Shown here one piece after another: positions 33,753-45,925 of a stretch of 64,000 bases of DNA. The position numbers and the translations under genes are program-made. How positions within the stretch are numbered: position 1 is the stretch's first letter; each line of letters starts with the position of its first letter. The notes below the pieces were generated by a model. The model ran no database searches. It saw nothing but the letters and a program-made list of their open reading frames with translations, and was not told the DNA's origin. Origin of the DNA: Pollenia angustigena (lineage: Eukaryota; Arthropoda; Insecta; Diptera; Polleniidae); the NCBI GenBank assembly GCA_930367215.1, contig OV884059.1, positions 154,688,511 to 154,752,510 of the forward strand, given 5' to 3'.

Positions 33753-34950
33753 TACCCTGCAAATAATAGGACCAGTCCAAACACGCGTGTAAAGAGTAGC
33801 CCACAAGGGACCAGGACTAGTCCAAAAGTAACCCAAACGTATGGAAAAAACTTGGTCTATTTAACATTACGATGTCCTAGGAGAGGACCATATAACCCAC
33901 CTTTGGACCACTAAGGAGTACTTTTAAAACTACTCCATGGTACACTCAAGAGGATAAGTCTTGAAGTCGTTTAAAAACGAAAGCATGTCGTTAAAAAACA
34001 AAGACATGTCGTCTGACTACAAACACTTTTTAACAATGACATGGTCCATGCTTGCATTACATGGGACCAGTCCATGGAGTAGTCCATTTTATCAAAATGG
34101 GTCAGGTGGTCCAATTTTATTTGCAGGGTACATTTTCACTAATACTACCACAATCCTTGATGAGTCCCTGCAAATAATAGGACCAGTCCAAACACGCGTG
34201 TAAAGAGTAGCCCACAAGGGACCAGGACTGGTCAAAAAGTAACCCAAACGTATGGAAAAAACTTGGTCTATTTAACATTACGATGTCCTAGGAGAGGACC
34301 ATATAACCCACCTTTGGACCACTAAGGAGTACTTTAAAACTACTCCATGGTACACTCAAGAGGATAAGTCTTGAAGTCGTTTAAAAACGAAAGCATGTCG
34401 TTAAAAAACGAAGACATGTCGTCTGACTACAAACACTTTTTAACAATGACATGGTCCATGCTTGCATTACATGGGACCAGTACAGGGAGTAGTCCATTTT
34501 ATGAAAATGGGTCAGGTGGTCCAATTTTATTTGCAGGGTACATTTTCACTAATACTACCACAATCCTTGATGAGTCCCTGCAAATAATAGGACCAGTCCA
34601 AACACGCGTGTACAGAGTTGTCCACAAGGGACCAGGACTAGTCCAAAAGTAACCCAAAGGTATGGAAAAAACCTGGTCTATTTAACATTACGATGTCCTA
34701 GGAGAGGACCATATAACCCACCTTTGGACCACTAAGGAGTAGTTTTAAAACTACTCCATGATATACTCAAGAGGATTAGTTTTGAAGTCGTTTAAGAACG
34801 AAAGCATGTCGTTAAAAAACGAAGACATGTCGTCTCACTACAAACACTTTTTAACAATGACATGGTCCATGCTTGCATTACAACGGACCAGTCCATGGAG
34901 TAGTCCATTTTATCAAAATGGGTCAGGTGGTCCAATTTTATTTGCAGGGG
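33753..34950. repeat. Tandem array, 2.9 units of 410 bp, bounded by inverted repeats
   Basis: Units start TTGAAGTCGTTTAAAAACG at 33961, 34371 and 34782 (spacing 410 and 411). The array begins CCCTGCAAATAATAGGACC and ends GGTCCAATTTTATTTGCAGG, which are inverted relative to each other. Inside, each such pair encloses about 375 bp, and the units are separated by a constant 36 bp spacer. Words GGACCAGTCC and ACTACTCCATGG recur. The open frames (33961-34203, 34371-34652, 34758-34958) are one frame repeated and not a gene. Confidence 0.85.
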
Positions 34951-35072
34951 TATTTTGATCATTGTATTTAGGCATTTATAAGAACCGCAAATAAGTAAAA
35001 ATTTTATGACTTTTTTTAAAAAACCTTCAAGGAGGGTGGTCCCAAAATTACCCAACCTTAAAAATTACATAC

Positions 35073-35132
35073 AACAAATTCGGATAAAAATTCATTATTT
35101 CCCAAAATAATCTCCTTTTAGATTGATGCATT
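35073..35132. repeat. 60 bp direct duplication, left copy
   Basis: AACAAATTCGGATAAAAATT to GATTGATGCATT is identical to 35527-35586. It is part of the mariner remnant, and the two copies flank the chimeric insertion exactly. Confidence 0.9.
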
Positions 35133-35526
<394 letters not shown>

Positions 35527-35586
35527 AACAAATTCGGATAAAAATTCATTATTTCCCAAAATAATCTCCTTTTAGATTGATGCATT
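35527..35586. repeat. 60 bp direct duplication, right copy
   Basis: It is identical to 35073-35132 and continues into the rest of the mariner remnant (TTTTGCCAGCG), so this side is the original continuity. Confidence 0.9.
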
Positions 35587-36516
35587 TTTTGCCAGCGACA
35601 TTTAATAATTTCGATACCCTCATGATAGTTAGAACTTGTCTAGATGCTTTAAAAAGCCATCAACCGTAGACTTCAACTCTTCATTGTTGTCAAATATCTT
35701 ACTACCGAGCCTTTTTGTTCCAAGTTTGGAAATAGAAAATAACCCGTGTGGATGTGTGAACCGGTTTATTGTCTCTTAAAAAATTGTCCCAAAATTTCGT
35801 AGTTGTGAAATTACAACAACAACTGAGTTAGGGTTTTTTCTCTCTCTATGTTCTTGTCAGCTGCTATGGACTGATCCATGGTGGAATAATCAGGTGGCAT
35901 CGTTACGCCAACAAATACAACATTACAGCAAAAATGGAAATTATATCATGCTAACGTCAAAAAATACTTTAAACAAAAATCAAAGCGTGCCGCTGAACGT
36001 GATGAAATAAATAAATTTTAAGCCAATTTTTATTTAATTATGGTCAATATCTTATTTATTTTAATTTAAAATTATCAAAAACTTTAATAAAATACAATAA
36101 TCACAGCACAAAACGTGGGCTTTTTGTAAACATAAACAAACCTTTTACATAAACCTTGAAAAACATTGCAAGAGCAAAAATTGTCATCTGACGTAGTGCT
36201 GCCACCTGTTTATTTCACCATGGGACTGAGCAAACGCCGCATCCATCTTGCGCACAGCTTTTATTTTTAAATTTGAAATTGCTTTTAATTTCAGTTTGTT
36301 CACCCATCTTAGCCGACGATTATAAAAAACCATTTGGTAAATTTTACTTACCGATTTTGGAGTAAACACGTTAGTTAATTGATCGACCACTATACTATGG
36401 AGCTCGTACGGCCTCGTTTAAACTTTGCCACCTTATATTTTATAGTTGTTACGCTATGAAGATGTCTCATTTTATTGTTGTTTTTTCCATAATAAAAAGA
36501 GGCTAAACCTAAAAAC

Positions 36517-37434
36517 CAAGGCGAATTCATACAGGTGACCGCATCAGAGAGATAGAGGGAGAGTTAAGCTAGCTAACCCCATTTTTTGTATGTAGCACAT
36601 AAATTTATGTATTCTAAATCAGTGATGGGATTATTGGACAATTTTTAGCACCATTGAATATTGCTTTTTAGAATTTTTGGTTGATATGCCCTTTTGCTTT
36701 TCAGAAGAAGAAATAGAAGTTTATAATAAAAATAAAATTCAACCTGAGTTTGATTATTGGCATGGAACCGAAAATATACACTAAAAAAGACTTTATAATA
36801 TTTTCATATAATAAACAAGTGAAAGAGTAAAGCCAAGCCTACGCCACAGTATGTACAGACAAATTTTTAAGTGTTCCACTTTGGCGTCCATGGACAGTAA
36901 TATACCAACCAGAGACAATTATGTTATGAGTTTAAGATAAATAAAATAGTTATTTGTGTAATTAAACAAAAATTAACAAGTGACCAAATATGATTTAAAC
37001 GGTAGAATATACACACTATTAACTTAAAAATGCTCTTTGACAAATATAAGCAAAAAAAAAAAAAAAAAAAATCTGTAATGGGTAAAAATATGCACTAACA
37101 AATCGATGCCAAAATTCATAAAAAGCTCTAAAGCGGATTAATATATTGTTTTTGCCTCCATTTGTCGCACAAGGAAACTTATTATTGCATATTTACGGTT
37201 TTCCTGATTATTTTCTTGATGAAAAATTTAATTTATCAGAAAATTCATCAAAGTTTTTTGTCTATAATAAAGGGATTTGGCACCTATTCAGTCAATTTGG
37301 CCGGTATTCGTTAAAATTTTGTTACAAAACAAACATTTTAAAATTGCATCACTTTTCTAAATGTCAAACTTCATAAAAATAATTTACAGCCAGCATAATT
37401 CTCTCTCTGCAGTCCCCTGTATGAATTCGCCTTG
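36517..37434. mobile_element. hAT-like element, 918 bp, carrying retrocopy 2
   Basis: CAAGGCGAATTCATACAGG at the left is matched by the inverse CCTGTATGAATTCGCCTTG at the right. Flanks CTAAAAAC and CTAGTAAC agree at 6 of 8. No transposase is recognised; the open frame 37146-37376 is unassigned. Confidence 0.7.
36823..36974 (+). pseudogene. mRNA-like 3' fragment, copy 2, with 9 bp target duplication
   Basis: AACAAGTGA flanks it at 36814-36822 and 36975-36983. It lacks inverted ends. Content is as in 35133-35284, including the AATAAA near the 3' end. A 5'-truncated LINE-mobilised retrocopy is the simplest reading; a short unknown SINE-like element is the alternative. Confidence 0.6.
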
Positions 37435-38578
37435 CTAGTAACTTTGACAAAAGCGAAAAGGTTTTTATAAAATTCATAGTTTGAAAATCTATCTAGTCGT
37501 TACATACGAAAGTCAATTTGGTATAGAGCCTTAATACCCCTTTATTTTCTTATGATGTCAACAAATTTTAGGCGATCGGCCGGTACATGGCTTTAACTCT
37601 AATGCCACCTAATACCACTTCCAAAAATAACGTTCACTATCATAAGTACCTTATAGATATTTAAAATAAGATCATTTTTAACAGAAATAACTTCAATAGT
37701 ACCAAGCATGGCAAAATGACGTACCGATAGGTCTAAAACTGACCATTAGCCTCATTAAGGTCGCCTCCAGAAACACACTTTCAAGCGAATAACTCTGAGT
37801 TAAATGGTTTCAGATAAGATTTTTTTAATAAAATAAACCATCACCATTAAAATTAAAAATGTTGTACTATTTTTTTTTTTCGTAGGGTATTAGAAAGAAA
37901 ATCGAAATAAAATATCACAAAAACAAAAAATTAAAAAATAAAAACAATAAATACTACAACACGCAGGGGCGTACAAAAAAATGCAACAAATGTGGGTCAC
38001 ATCTGATGCATAAAAATAAATTTTTTTTTCTCTTTTTATGAAACTACTACTTGTTGTCTATTTGTTGTTGGCGTAAAAATTACAAAAAAGCCAACCAAAT
38101 AATCATCATAAAACAGAAATTGTTGTTTCCAATAAAGAACAAAAACAAATTTACACAAAAATTAAGTATTTTTAAGAATTTTTATGAGACGGGATGGGAT
38201 GTCTTTTAAAAAAAAGTGAAGGCACGTAAATGTGTTAGACAAATTTACATTTTTTTTTATTCATTACAATATTAATAATTGTTATTGCATTTCGTTGTAT
38301 TCAGAGAAATTAAACAAATATAAAGTCAAATTTAAATTTATTTGCTTCTTAAATTTCAAAAAATACTCGTTGAAATTGTTGTTTTCTAATTTTATTTACA
38401 TACACAAGGCGCATTCATGAATTGGGTAGTGGCGATACTACAACACGTAACAACACCAAAAACACAACATTATATTTTATTTGTTGCTTTCGTTGGTCGA
38501 TATCTCAAAAACACCAGTAACTTTTGACTTTGAAGAAAAAGTAGCACAGCTGTGCTTTCAACGCTACCTGAAAAATTT

Positions 38579-39230
38579 ATGGTGTTTTCTTTTCTAAAAA
38601 ATAATGATGCATTATAGTTGTGAAATATATATTTATTAGGTTACACGAACCCTTACAAAGTGATACATTTTTCTAAATTACAATGGAACAAAATAATAGC
38701 TACGGTTTGCACTCAACACTAATGTGTATTTAGCGTGTTAAATATTGAATGCAACGTTTGTACTAAAAGCGATATTCACCACGCTTGTAGCAATTTTCAA
38801 CATTAAATTTTCTTACAATTCCAATAAGCGTTAACAGCACTGATTTTCCATAATTAATGTCAGCTGCTGTTAAAAATTTTGCGGCAAAAAAATATAATAA
38901 AAGTAAAACAAACGAAAAACAAAAAGTTTTTATATCCATCACAATAGAACTAAAAATCACAATATAACGCAAATTGTCCGCAAACAGAAGAAAAAAATAC
39001 TTGCTTGCATAAAAAAGTATTTTACGCAGATGCAAAAAAAGGTATCATCTCACACTCAGTTATAACTGCGGGTAAGAAATGGAACAAATTTGCCATTTAT
39101 TGTTGCAGCATGTTTAGAAAGGAAAACGACAACTTTTCACATTTTTGCATATATTTTTAGAATGGAACAAAAACCCGCACGAATGGTAGCATATATGGAA
39201 CATTATTGTCAGAAAAGAAAACACCATTAG
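38579..39230. mobile_element. 652 bp TIR element, TTA duplication, with a short ORF
   Basis: TGGTGTTTTCTTTTCT at the left is matched by AGAAAAGAAAACACCA at the right, and TTA lies on both sides. The word ATGGAACAAA recurs four or more times (38681, 39079, 39163). The ORF at 38763-38939 on the minus strand lies within. Confidence 0.65.
38763..38939 (-). CDS. Short ORF with signal-peptide-like start, doubtful
   Basis: From ATG at 38939 it encodes 58 residues: MDIKTFCFSFVLLLLYFF with small residues AAKFLTA, a plausible signal peptide with cleavage near residue 25, then about 33 residues with one Cys, ending GEYRF. The frame is open for another 32 codons upstream. It lies inside a TIR element and AT-rich DNA makes Phe/Leu/Ile-rich frames common, so it is probably fortuitous. 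I do not recognise a family. Confidence 0.2.
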   Translation of the reverse strand: MDIKTFCFSFVLLLLYFFAAKFLTAADINYGKSVLLTLIGIVRKFNVENCYKRGEYRF

Positions 39231-39270
39231 AGTTGACAAAAAATCAACCAATTGTGGTCGGGATTGTAAG

Positions 39271-39478
39271 AAAAGATATACTCACTGTTTATTGTTGTTG
39301 TTTTTGTTTAAGCTTTGATATTGTTACAAGTAAAACTGGGCTTATAATTCCATTTGTATAATATCTTTAGTTTTTCTAAAATCTTTGGATGAAGTTTCCC
39401 GATGATCTGGCCTAAGCCACCAGTGAAATGCGCATAGGAATAGCTTATCTCATCAACAATAAACTTCGGTTTGTCAAT
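39271..39478 (-). repeat. Repeat D, inverted near full-length copy
   Basis: It matches 5968-6190 in inverse from GTTTATTGTTG through TTTAAGCTTTGATATTGTTA to CACCAGTGAAATGCGCATAG and AACAATAAACTTC. Confidence 0.6.
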
Positions 39479-40273
39479 AGTATGAAATGGAATTTAGCAC
39501 ATTATAACGAAATCATAAAATATTTTAATTTAGTAAAACGGGCAATGGTAACATAGACCTTCAATCAGAGCGTCGCACAGAGGGATGACTTTATACATTT
39601 TTGTGCAAAAATTGTGGTTCTAAAACATTGAATGTTGGTACCGTGCATTATATTGACTAAAGAAAGAACAAAATGGAATTACTTAAAAATCAGCCACTCC
39701 CACCGCCTTTCGTTTACAATCCAAATCACAATTTTTCGTATAAAACTTTATGGAAAAAACACAATATGCTTGGCAAATTTCATCAACATCAGCCACGCCC
39801 ATATGCAAATAAAGAAAAATTATTCCAAAATATTGAAATATTTTATTCCTTAGCTATCGTTCTTTAACAACATTATCTAATGACGGTATTATCTGAAAAT
39901 CACTGCTTAACTTTTGAGTCGGTAGGTTTTATTATTCAACCTTGTTAAACCAAAACCCCGTTTAATAAAAAAATTGTAAAATATTGAATTATCGTGTTTC
40001 TACTGTACAAGAAACTTTGGTTGTCAAAACAAAAAATCCGACAAAATGTGTTCGGGATTGTAGAAATGGACGTGGCTCAAAATAGATTTATCAAAAAAAC
40101 GTTATTTACATTACTTTCTTATAGCACCATCTCTGGCATTTTGTCAAAACATCTAAAGTCAAATTTAAAAAGTTGGAACAAATTTTGCCAATTATACGAA
40201 TTTTCATTCAAAAAAGATTTTCATTGGCGTTTTTAAAATTTTATCTTTAATTTTGGTTTTTTTTTTATTATTT

Positions 40274-41637
40274 GGGCGTGTGTGAAACGGTAGCAAAGTA
40301 CTATTGTAAGTAAAATTTTGACGCTTCTGAGGTGAACAAAATGTCACTAGCCTTGGGGCTATCACATTAGTATTTATGATCATGTATTATTTCAAATGAG
40401 AATAATAACGTGAAAAAATGTTCACGGGAAAAAATTCATTTCCAGTTTTTGTATTTATTAATTAGATTTTCTAATACAACAAGACACAATATCTTATAAA
40501 TTATAGTATTAGAATCAGACATGTTAAGTTCACCTTATTGTGAGAAGATTTTACCCTCGTAATTTGTTCACATTTCCCTTAGATTTTCTCACTTTATTTT
40601 TTCTAGGGAACAGAACATGTATGTAAGTAGTGCCTCCCATAAATCGAATATTTATTTCTAGATCCGTTAATAAGGCACAAACCGAAATATTGGTCAACAA
40701 AATACAAAACAACAGGTCGATTGCCTGCGGATTTGTGAAGCTTTCGAAAGACGTGGTGGCAGAATTTTGGAAAATATTTTACTACATAAAATTTAAAAAG
40801 TGCAAAAAACTAACGTTGTAATCAAACTATCCCTCTAATACTAAATATTTTTATTTATTATTTTAACTTTTCTTTAAAGTAAATACGTGTATATTTTTGA
40901 ACAAAAAATTCATTGATTCTTTTAACAAGATTTAACAAATTATCTTTCTTCTTTTTTACATTCACTGGAACTGCTAGCGTGAAAAATTTTTCACATGAGA
41001 TTCACGATTGCTTTTTCCCCTTCGAGGGGAATAAAATTTCATGGGGACAAATATTCCACTTCCACTTATTCACACTTTCATGGGAACAAATATTCCACTT
41101 CCACTTATTCACCCCTATCGTGATTAAAAATTCCTTGGGATTTTTTTCCTTTTTCCATTTTTCCTATTTTAATTCAATTGTAAAAATGGTAAAAGGGAAA
41201 AAACTCCCAAGGAATTTTTATCCACGATATGGGTGGGTGATTATTCCACGATATTCACAAAAATTTTACTATCCAAAATTGCATATCATATATATTATTT
41301 CTAAAGCACTTTTTTTGTCGGTTGCAAATATCTCTCATACCACCGCATCAAATTTAATGAATGATATCTCATTTTAAAGCTTATTTCTAACACTAATGAC
41401 GAAAAATAATTAGAAATTGAAAAATTAATATGTTCATTGATAAAAATTACGGTGCGAAATATTCGCACGGGTCATCTAGTTTACTTTTATAAGCATTTTT
41501 TAAATATTGTTTAAAAAAGTCAAAATTTTATATCGTCAAAAAATATATCATTTGACACAGCCGAAACATGAAATTTTTTTTTTCTACTGGAAAATATATT
41601 TCTGCCATAAAACTTTGTTATTGTTTCACACACGCCC
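40274..41637. mobile_element. TIR element GGGCGTGTGTGAAAC, hosting a Helitron
   Basis: GGGCGTGTGTGAAACGGTAG with CAAAGT at the left is matched by the inverse GGGCGTGTGTGAAACAATAA with CAAAGT at the right. TTT flanks each side. The Helitron at about 40960-41480 accounts for much of the length. Confidence 0.6.
40960..41480 (+). mobile_element. Helitron-like element, 3' end resolved
   Basis: The 3' end has the hairpin TGCGAAATATTCGCA followed by CGGGTCATCTAGT, close to the hairpin-CTAG ends of Helitrons. Two repeats of ACAAATATTCCACTTCCACT lie at 41046 and 41088. The 154-codon open frame 40913-41377 is an accident of these repeats. The 5' end is uncertain. Confidence 0.55.
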
Positions 41638-41683
41638 TTTGATAAAAACTGATTTTTTCACCTAGTTTTAATTTAGAATGAAG

Positions 41684-41712
41684 AAATAAAACTCTTCAAA
41701 AGAGTTTTATTT
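41684..41712. repeat. Short hairpin
   Basis: AAATAAAACTCTT and AAGAGTTTTATTT face each other across about three bases. It could form a terminator-like stem, but no transcript is known here. Confidence 0.5.
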
Positions 41713-41901
41713 TATGACGGCAAAATGAGTTTTATTTTAAACTACTACTACTCAAAACTACTCAAAATTTCTTTAAGTTTGCTCTTTCGTTTCTGAAAGA
41801 GCTAGACTGAATTCTGAAAGAGATCGTCAAGACGAATCTTTTTATATCTATTGGTATATATAATATATATTATATATATATTGGTATAGGTCTCCGTTTA
41901 C

Positions 41902-42297
41902 TTACCCAGCGGTAAATATTGAAAGGACCGCAAGTGGCAGGCCTTTTGGAAGTCCTCCGTACTCCTTTCTAAAAGATTCGCTTCGCATGATATCCTGCCT
42001 TCAGAAGTATGCCTTCTAGAAGGTTTAAACTTCTTTTTAAAAGACCTTCTGAAATATTCAGTACAGAAGGTGTTCAGTTTTATTTACTTTTTATTTTTTG
42101 TGACCTTCCTTACTCCCTTCTTTGGGAAGGGATCGAAGTTGTTTTTAAAGGAAGTGTGGAAGGCCTTGCGCCCACTGACAACCTGTGTAAAAAATAAATA
42201 AGTATGGAATGCAGCGAGAAGGGCTTCTGACTGCTTGTGACTGCTAAATAAGGCCTTCTATTAAGCCTCTTTACTCATTCTAGTTACCGCTGGGTAA
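41902..42297. mobile_element. 396 bp TIR element (TTACCCAGCGGTAA) packed with AAGGCCTTCT words
   Basis: A 14 bp terminal repeat TTACCCAGCGGTAA and inverse bound it. Inside, AAGGCCTTCT, GAAGG and CCTTC recur about every 30-50 bp in both orientations. The open frame 42009-42197 is not a gene. Confidence 0.7.
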
Positions 42298-42722
42298 TAA
42301 TTATTTACGGTCCCTGGTTTTTTTTAACTTTTTTTTATCTTATCTCGACTTAAGATGTTTTGTCAAAATGCCACAGCATTCTCTGGGGTATAATAAGTCA
42401 CTAGTACTGGCGACTGTTTCAGAAGTGAATCAATACAGATTCATTTGTGACATTTGAAACAGGCTATATACATACATATATACTGTAGTTATGTATTGGA
42501 ATTATAATTAAATATAAATACAAATTTATTTGCATATGAATATTCACATTCGCATTTGCAAGTACATATTTAATTTCATTAATCGCATTCGCTTAACCTA
42601 TAATCGTCACACTAGTTATTTAAATTGTTAAATAAAAATCAAATATTTCCAAAGCATAAAACCGTATTCTTTTAAACAAATACTGTTAGTTTATTTCCAA
42701 TTAAAGTTTGAAAAAGTTTATA

Positions 42723-43108
42723 TCGTTACCTAAAACGCAAAACGCCTTATCTAACATTTTGAAAATTTTACAGGAGAAGCAAATTACTATTAAAAATGGT
42801 AATCGATAAATTGCCTTACACTGTTTATAATTTATTTTTCATCTATTTTTATTGTAAAACCCAACAGTTGTTTTGACAGTGGACAATCTTGCATATTATG
42901 CAAACTGTTAGTAAGGTCTTTTAGCGCGCATCATATAGTCTTTTGTTGATAGGGACGTTTGTTTTTTGTAATAAAATCGCTCATTTTGGTTAAAAGATTC
43001 CAAATTTTTTTGTGGACATTAGTGTTGATGCAATTCATCAGATTTATTGAAAAAGTCGATTTTTGATTTTTTGTTAGTTAGGGCCTTTTGCGTTTTAGGT
43101 AACGATAT
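42723..43108. mobile_element. TIR element ATCGTTACCTAAAACGCAAAA
   Basis: ATCGTTACCTAAAACGCAAA at the left faces the inverse at 43083-43108, with TA-rich flanks. A single related end (TTCGATTTTAGGTGACTATA) is present in both copies of the duplication at 61626 and 63431. Confidence 0.6.
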
Positions 43109-43419
43109 GTACATTAGGGGTAGAATAGTATTATATGAAAATCTTAAACAGCAACATTTCGGTACTCTAGAAACCCTCAATTTTGTAAAGTTTGTTAAAA
43201 AAAACGCATGGGCCAAAAAATAAGGGGTGTTGGATTGGGGTGATTGGCTCCTCATCGGTGTCAAAGCTAGGGGAAAACGATGCAAAAGCCAAAAAAGCTT
43301 CACAACTGTCCCTGAGTCGCTCCTATAGGGTAAAATGTAAGACTGACTCCCACTAATATTCCCCCCCCCCCCTACATTTTTTAATTACATATTAACCCCC
43401 TATTAGTGCTCCTTGAGGG

Positions 43420-43770
43420 GGCTCCTATACTAAATATTATTTTTTATAAAATTACCCGCAACCGCCCTAACTAGCCCCAGAGTGCCCCTAGAAGAGTCAA
43501 ATATATGAAGGACCCCAATATTTTTGCTACTCGATCATTTTTTCCAAACATACATAGTCTCCATATTTAATCATTAGGTAGGTCCCCATACAAAAATTTC
43601 GAAAATGGCGGAGTTGCACAAATATGTTCGCATAACTCAAAAACGCTTTAGCTTATTGGAAAAACTAAAAAAACCGAAATTCCGCAATAAAATTTAAAAA
43701 TTCGGGGTTCTAGCATATCGAAATCAAAAAGTCGTGCACTATTCCACCCCTAATATAACTATACTTTTAT
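43420..43770 (+). repeat. Repeat K, copy 2
   Basis: GCCCCTAGAAGAGTCAAATA with GGGGGCTCCTATAC comes first; GAAAATGGCGGAGTTGCAC to ATTCCGCAATAAAATTT follows. The order is reversed relative to 26255-26560, as expected for different cuts through a tandem or circular unit. A C13 run lies just upstream at about 43362. Confidence 0.55.
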
Positions 43771-44969
43771 TGATTTTACCATTAAATACTTCTAAAATCA
43801 ACCTTTACTCATTATTCGAGTATTACCACAACAAGAACTCTCATTAGATGTAAAAAAATTAACCTAAAAATCCCAGATAATTAAATGCGACATAATTTAA
43901 GGTTAAAAGCATCTACAAAAAAATAAGGTAAAAAAAACATCACGAAAGGAAACCATACATTAAAACTTGTTGCCCTCAATAAAGTTTTAGACACGTATTT
44001 TCCTTAATAATTATAATACAGTTTCCTTGTTATCAAAAGGAAAAAAAGAAAACACAAATCCAACTCCCTCGCAATCATTTATTTAAGCTGACGGTATCAC
44101 CACCCCAAAACCACCCTTAATAGAGAAGTAGTATTCAAAATATGTATATCCCCCCATTCTAGCTTTAAGCCTTCTGGCAATTTGTAGCAGTAAGTTGGTT
44201 TAAGTAAAAAAGCAAAAAAAAAAAAAAAACACTTTACAAAATTCTGTTTAATGCTCTGAAAAGCTCTACTACATTAATTAAACATAAAAGTTTGTACAAC
44301 GACGTTCTCTTTACATTCCATACCATTTCATTATAATTATTTCATTAGTTCATACATATTTATTTATTTATTTATTTTTTTTTTTAATTTAACATCATTA
44401 TTGTTGTCGCTATTGCGCTCTCGTTTCGTTTCATACATTTAAAGTCAAAGTCTATTAGCGTTAGAAATTATTTTAGTGTTGAAAATTCTATGTGTTTTTA
44501 CTCTGGTTACATACAAAGTGGCCTATATTGCCATAGCAATTAGCCGTGTTAGAAATATTTAACATATTATTGTTTTAACCTTGTAGGAAATGTAATTTGT
44601 GAAACTGTGCTAATTCACTACTGACTCTGTCCCAGTACAACTGACCAACTCTAGACCAGTCAATGCTTTTTGCAATAGACATTTAGCATTAAATACTTAT
44701 CTGAAAAATTTTGACGAGGTAGTTTGCTAGGGCCCATGTCGAGATATTGCAAACAAAAATTCCCTAGTACATTTGAATAGTTCTTATCTACATTTTTGCA
44801 CTAATAATATTTATAAGTGAATAAGGCAATTATTTCAGTCGAAATTCTTGCATATATATTGTTTAAATAACATGTTTAATTAAAAAGAATTTATAAGTAT
44901 TTCATTAAAAACCAACTTTCTCTATAAACTCTTTAAACTTTTTAACTTTCTGCCTATTTCACTACACTA
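43771..44969. other. Intron stretch without recognised feature
   Basis: AT-rich with an A-run near 44215. I see no gene, inverted repeat or recognisable element. Confidence 0.5.
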
Positions 44970-44970
44970 C

Positions 44971-45701
44971 ACTGATAGAAAAATGCATTTTCATATTGAT
45001 GATGCCCTAACATCAGAATTGTGACATAAATGTTACTACAAATGGCATCAATGATGCAAAAAGTAACATCAATCCAATGAGTAACGTCTTCGTACAATTT
45101 TGTCATATTTTACGTGTCATCTATTTTATTGTAACATCAATTCGATGCCACATTTGGTATATTAACAACATTATGTTCATGATTGCAATGTATTATAAGA
45201 AGCAAAAATTCCTATATTCTATTTTTTAAATTATTTAGTTAAATACATCACATTTTTAAAGTAGAATGAATACGAAAACCATATGGGGCATGGTGATGGT
45301 GTCTTATTATTGAGAGTTCTGCTGTAAACGTAATCGTCGTAATTCAACAAACGTGAAACAAACATATGTAAGGGGTAAGTAAATAATAATATTCTCTCAC
45401 TTTGACTTAAGTCAATTCCAATGACTTTGACTAAATGACAAACTGTCATTAAATTGATGCTAATGTGACCTTTCTCCGATGTTGCTGCGTCATCGCACTG
45501 AGGACATTTTCATCATTTCTGTGATGCCTATGTGCTATCCCATTGATGACATAATTTTGTTTTGACATTGATAAGACTTTGGCCAAGTGATGTTAAGGTT
45601 GAGATCACCATGATGAAAAGTGTCATGGGGTCAAAAACGAAGATACTTGTAATAGTACTGATGTCAAAATACATCAGCGTTATGACGGCTTTTCTATCAG
45701 T
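44971..45701. mobile_element. E2 element (TIR CACTGATAGAAAA, TA duplication)
   Basis: ACTGATAGAAAA and its inverse bound it; TA flanks with the leading C at 44970. The arms are built from GATGATGC, AACATCAAT, GATGTCATC and similar words. The core at about 45241-45380 has TTTTTAAAGTAGAATG, ACGAAAACCATATGGGGC, GAGTTCTGCTG and ends AAGGGGTAAGT, matching E1 and E3. Confidence 0.75.
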
Positions 45702-45809
45702 TTAATGGCCAACTTTCACCAATCAATTTACATATGTTTAAAATTCGTTTTTCATGTCAAATAAAAATAAAATTATTTTAAAAACTATATTTTAATAAAA
45801 TTTGTGAAA

Positions 45810-45925
45810 TTGGCCATAAATGCGAAAGAACTCTATCTTTCGCACAACTATGAACATTTAAAACAAATTCCAAAAACTTTGTTTTTGTTTCAAATGGATT
45901 TGTGCGAAATAAAGCGTTCTTAAAC
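45810..45925. repeat. Fold-back MITE, decayed
   Basis: TGCGAAAGA / TCTTTCGCA pair at the left, and CATTTAAAACAAATTCC faces TTTGTTTCAAATG at the centre, the core shared by the fold-back elements at 2227, 26880 and 58142. Confidence 0.45.

Noticed and set aside
33961..34958. Repeated 66-93 codon frames
   Set aside because: The same frame appears once per tandem unit; no domain, and the units are transposon-like.
40913..41377. 154-codon open frame on the plus strand
   Set aside because: Phe/Ser/Leu-rich, built on a direct repeat in a Helitron-like element, and ending without any domain.
43362..43374. C13 run
   Set aside because: A simple homopolymer; could be a sequencing-sensitive site but carries no further signal.
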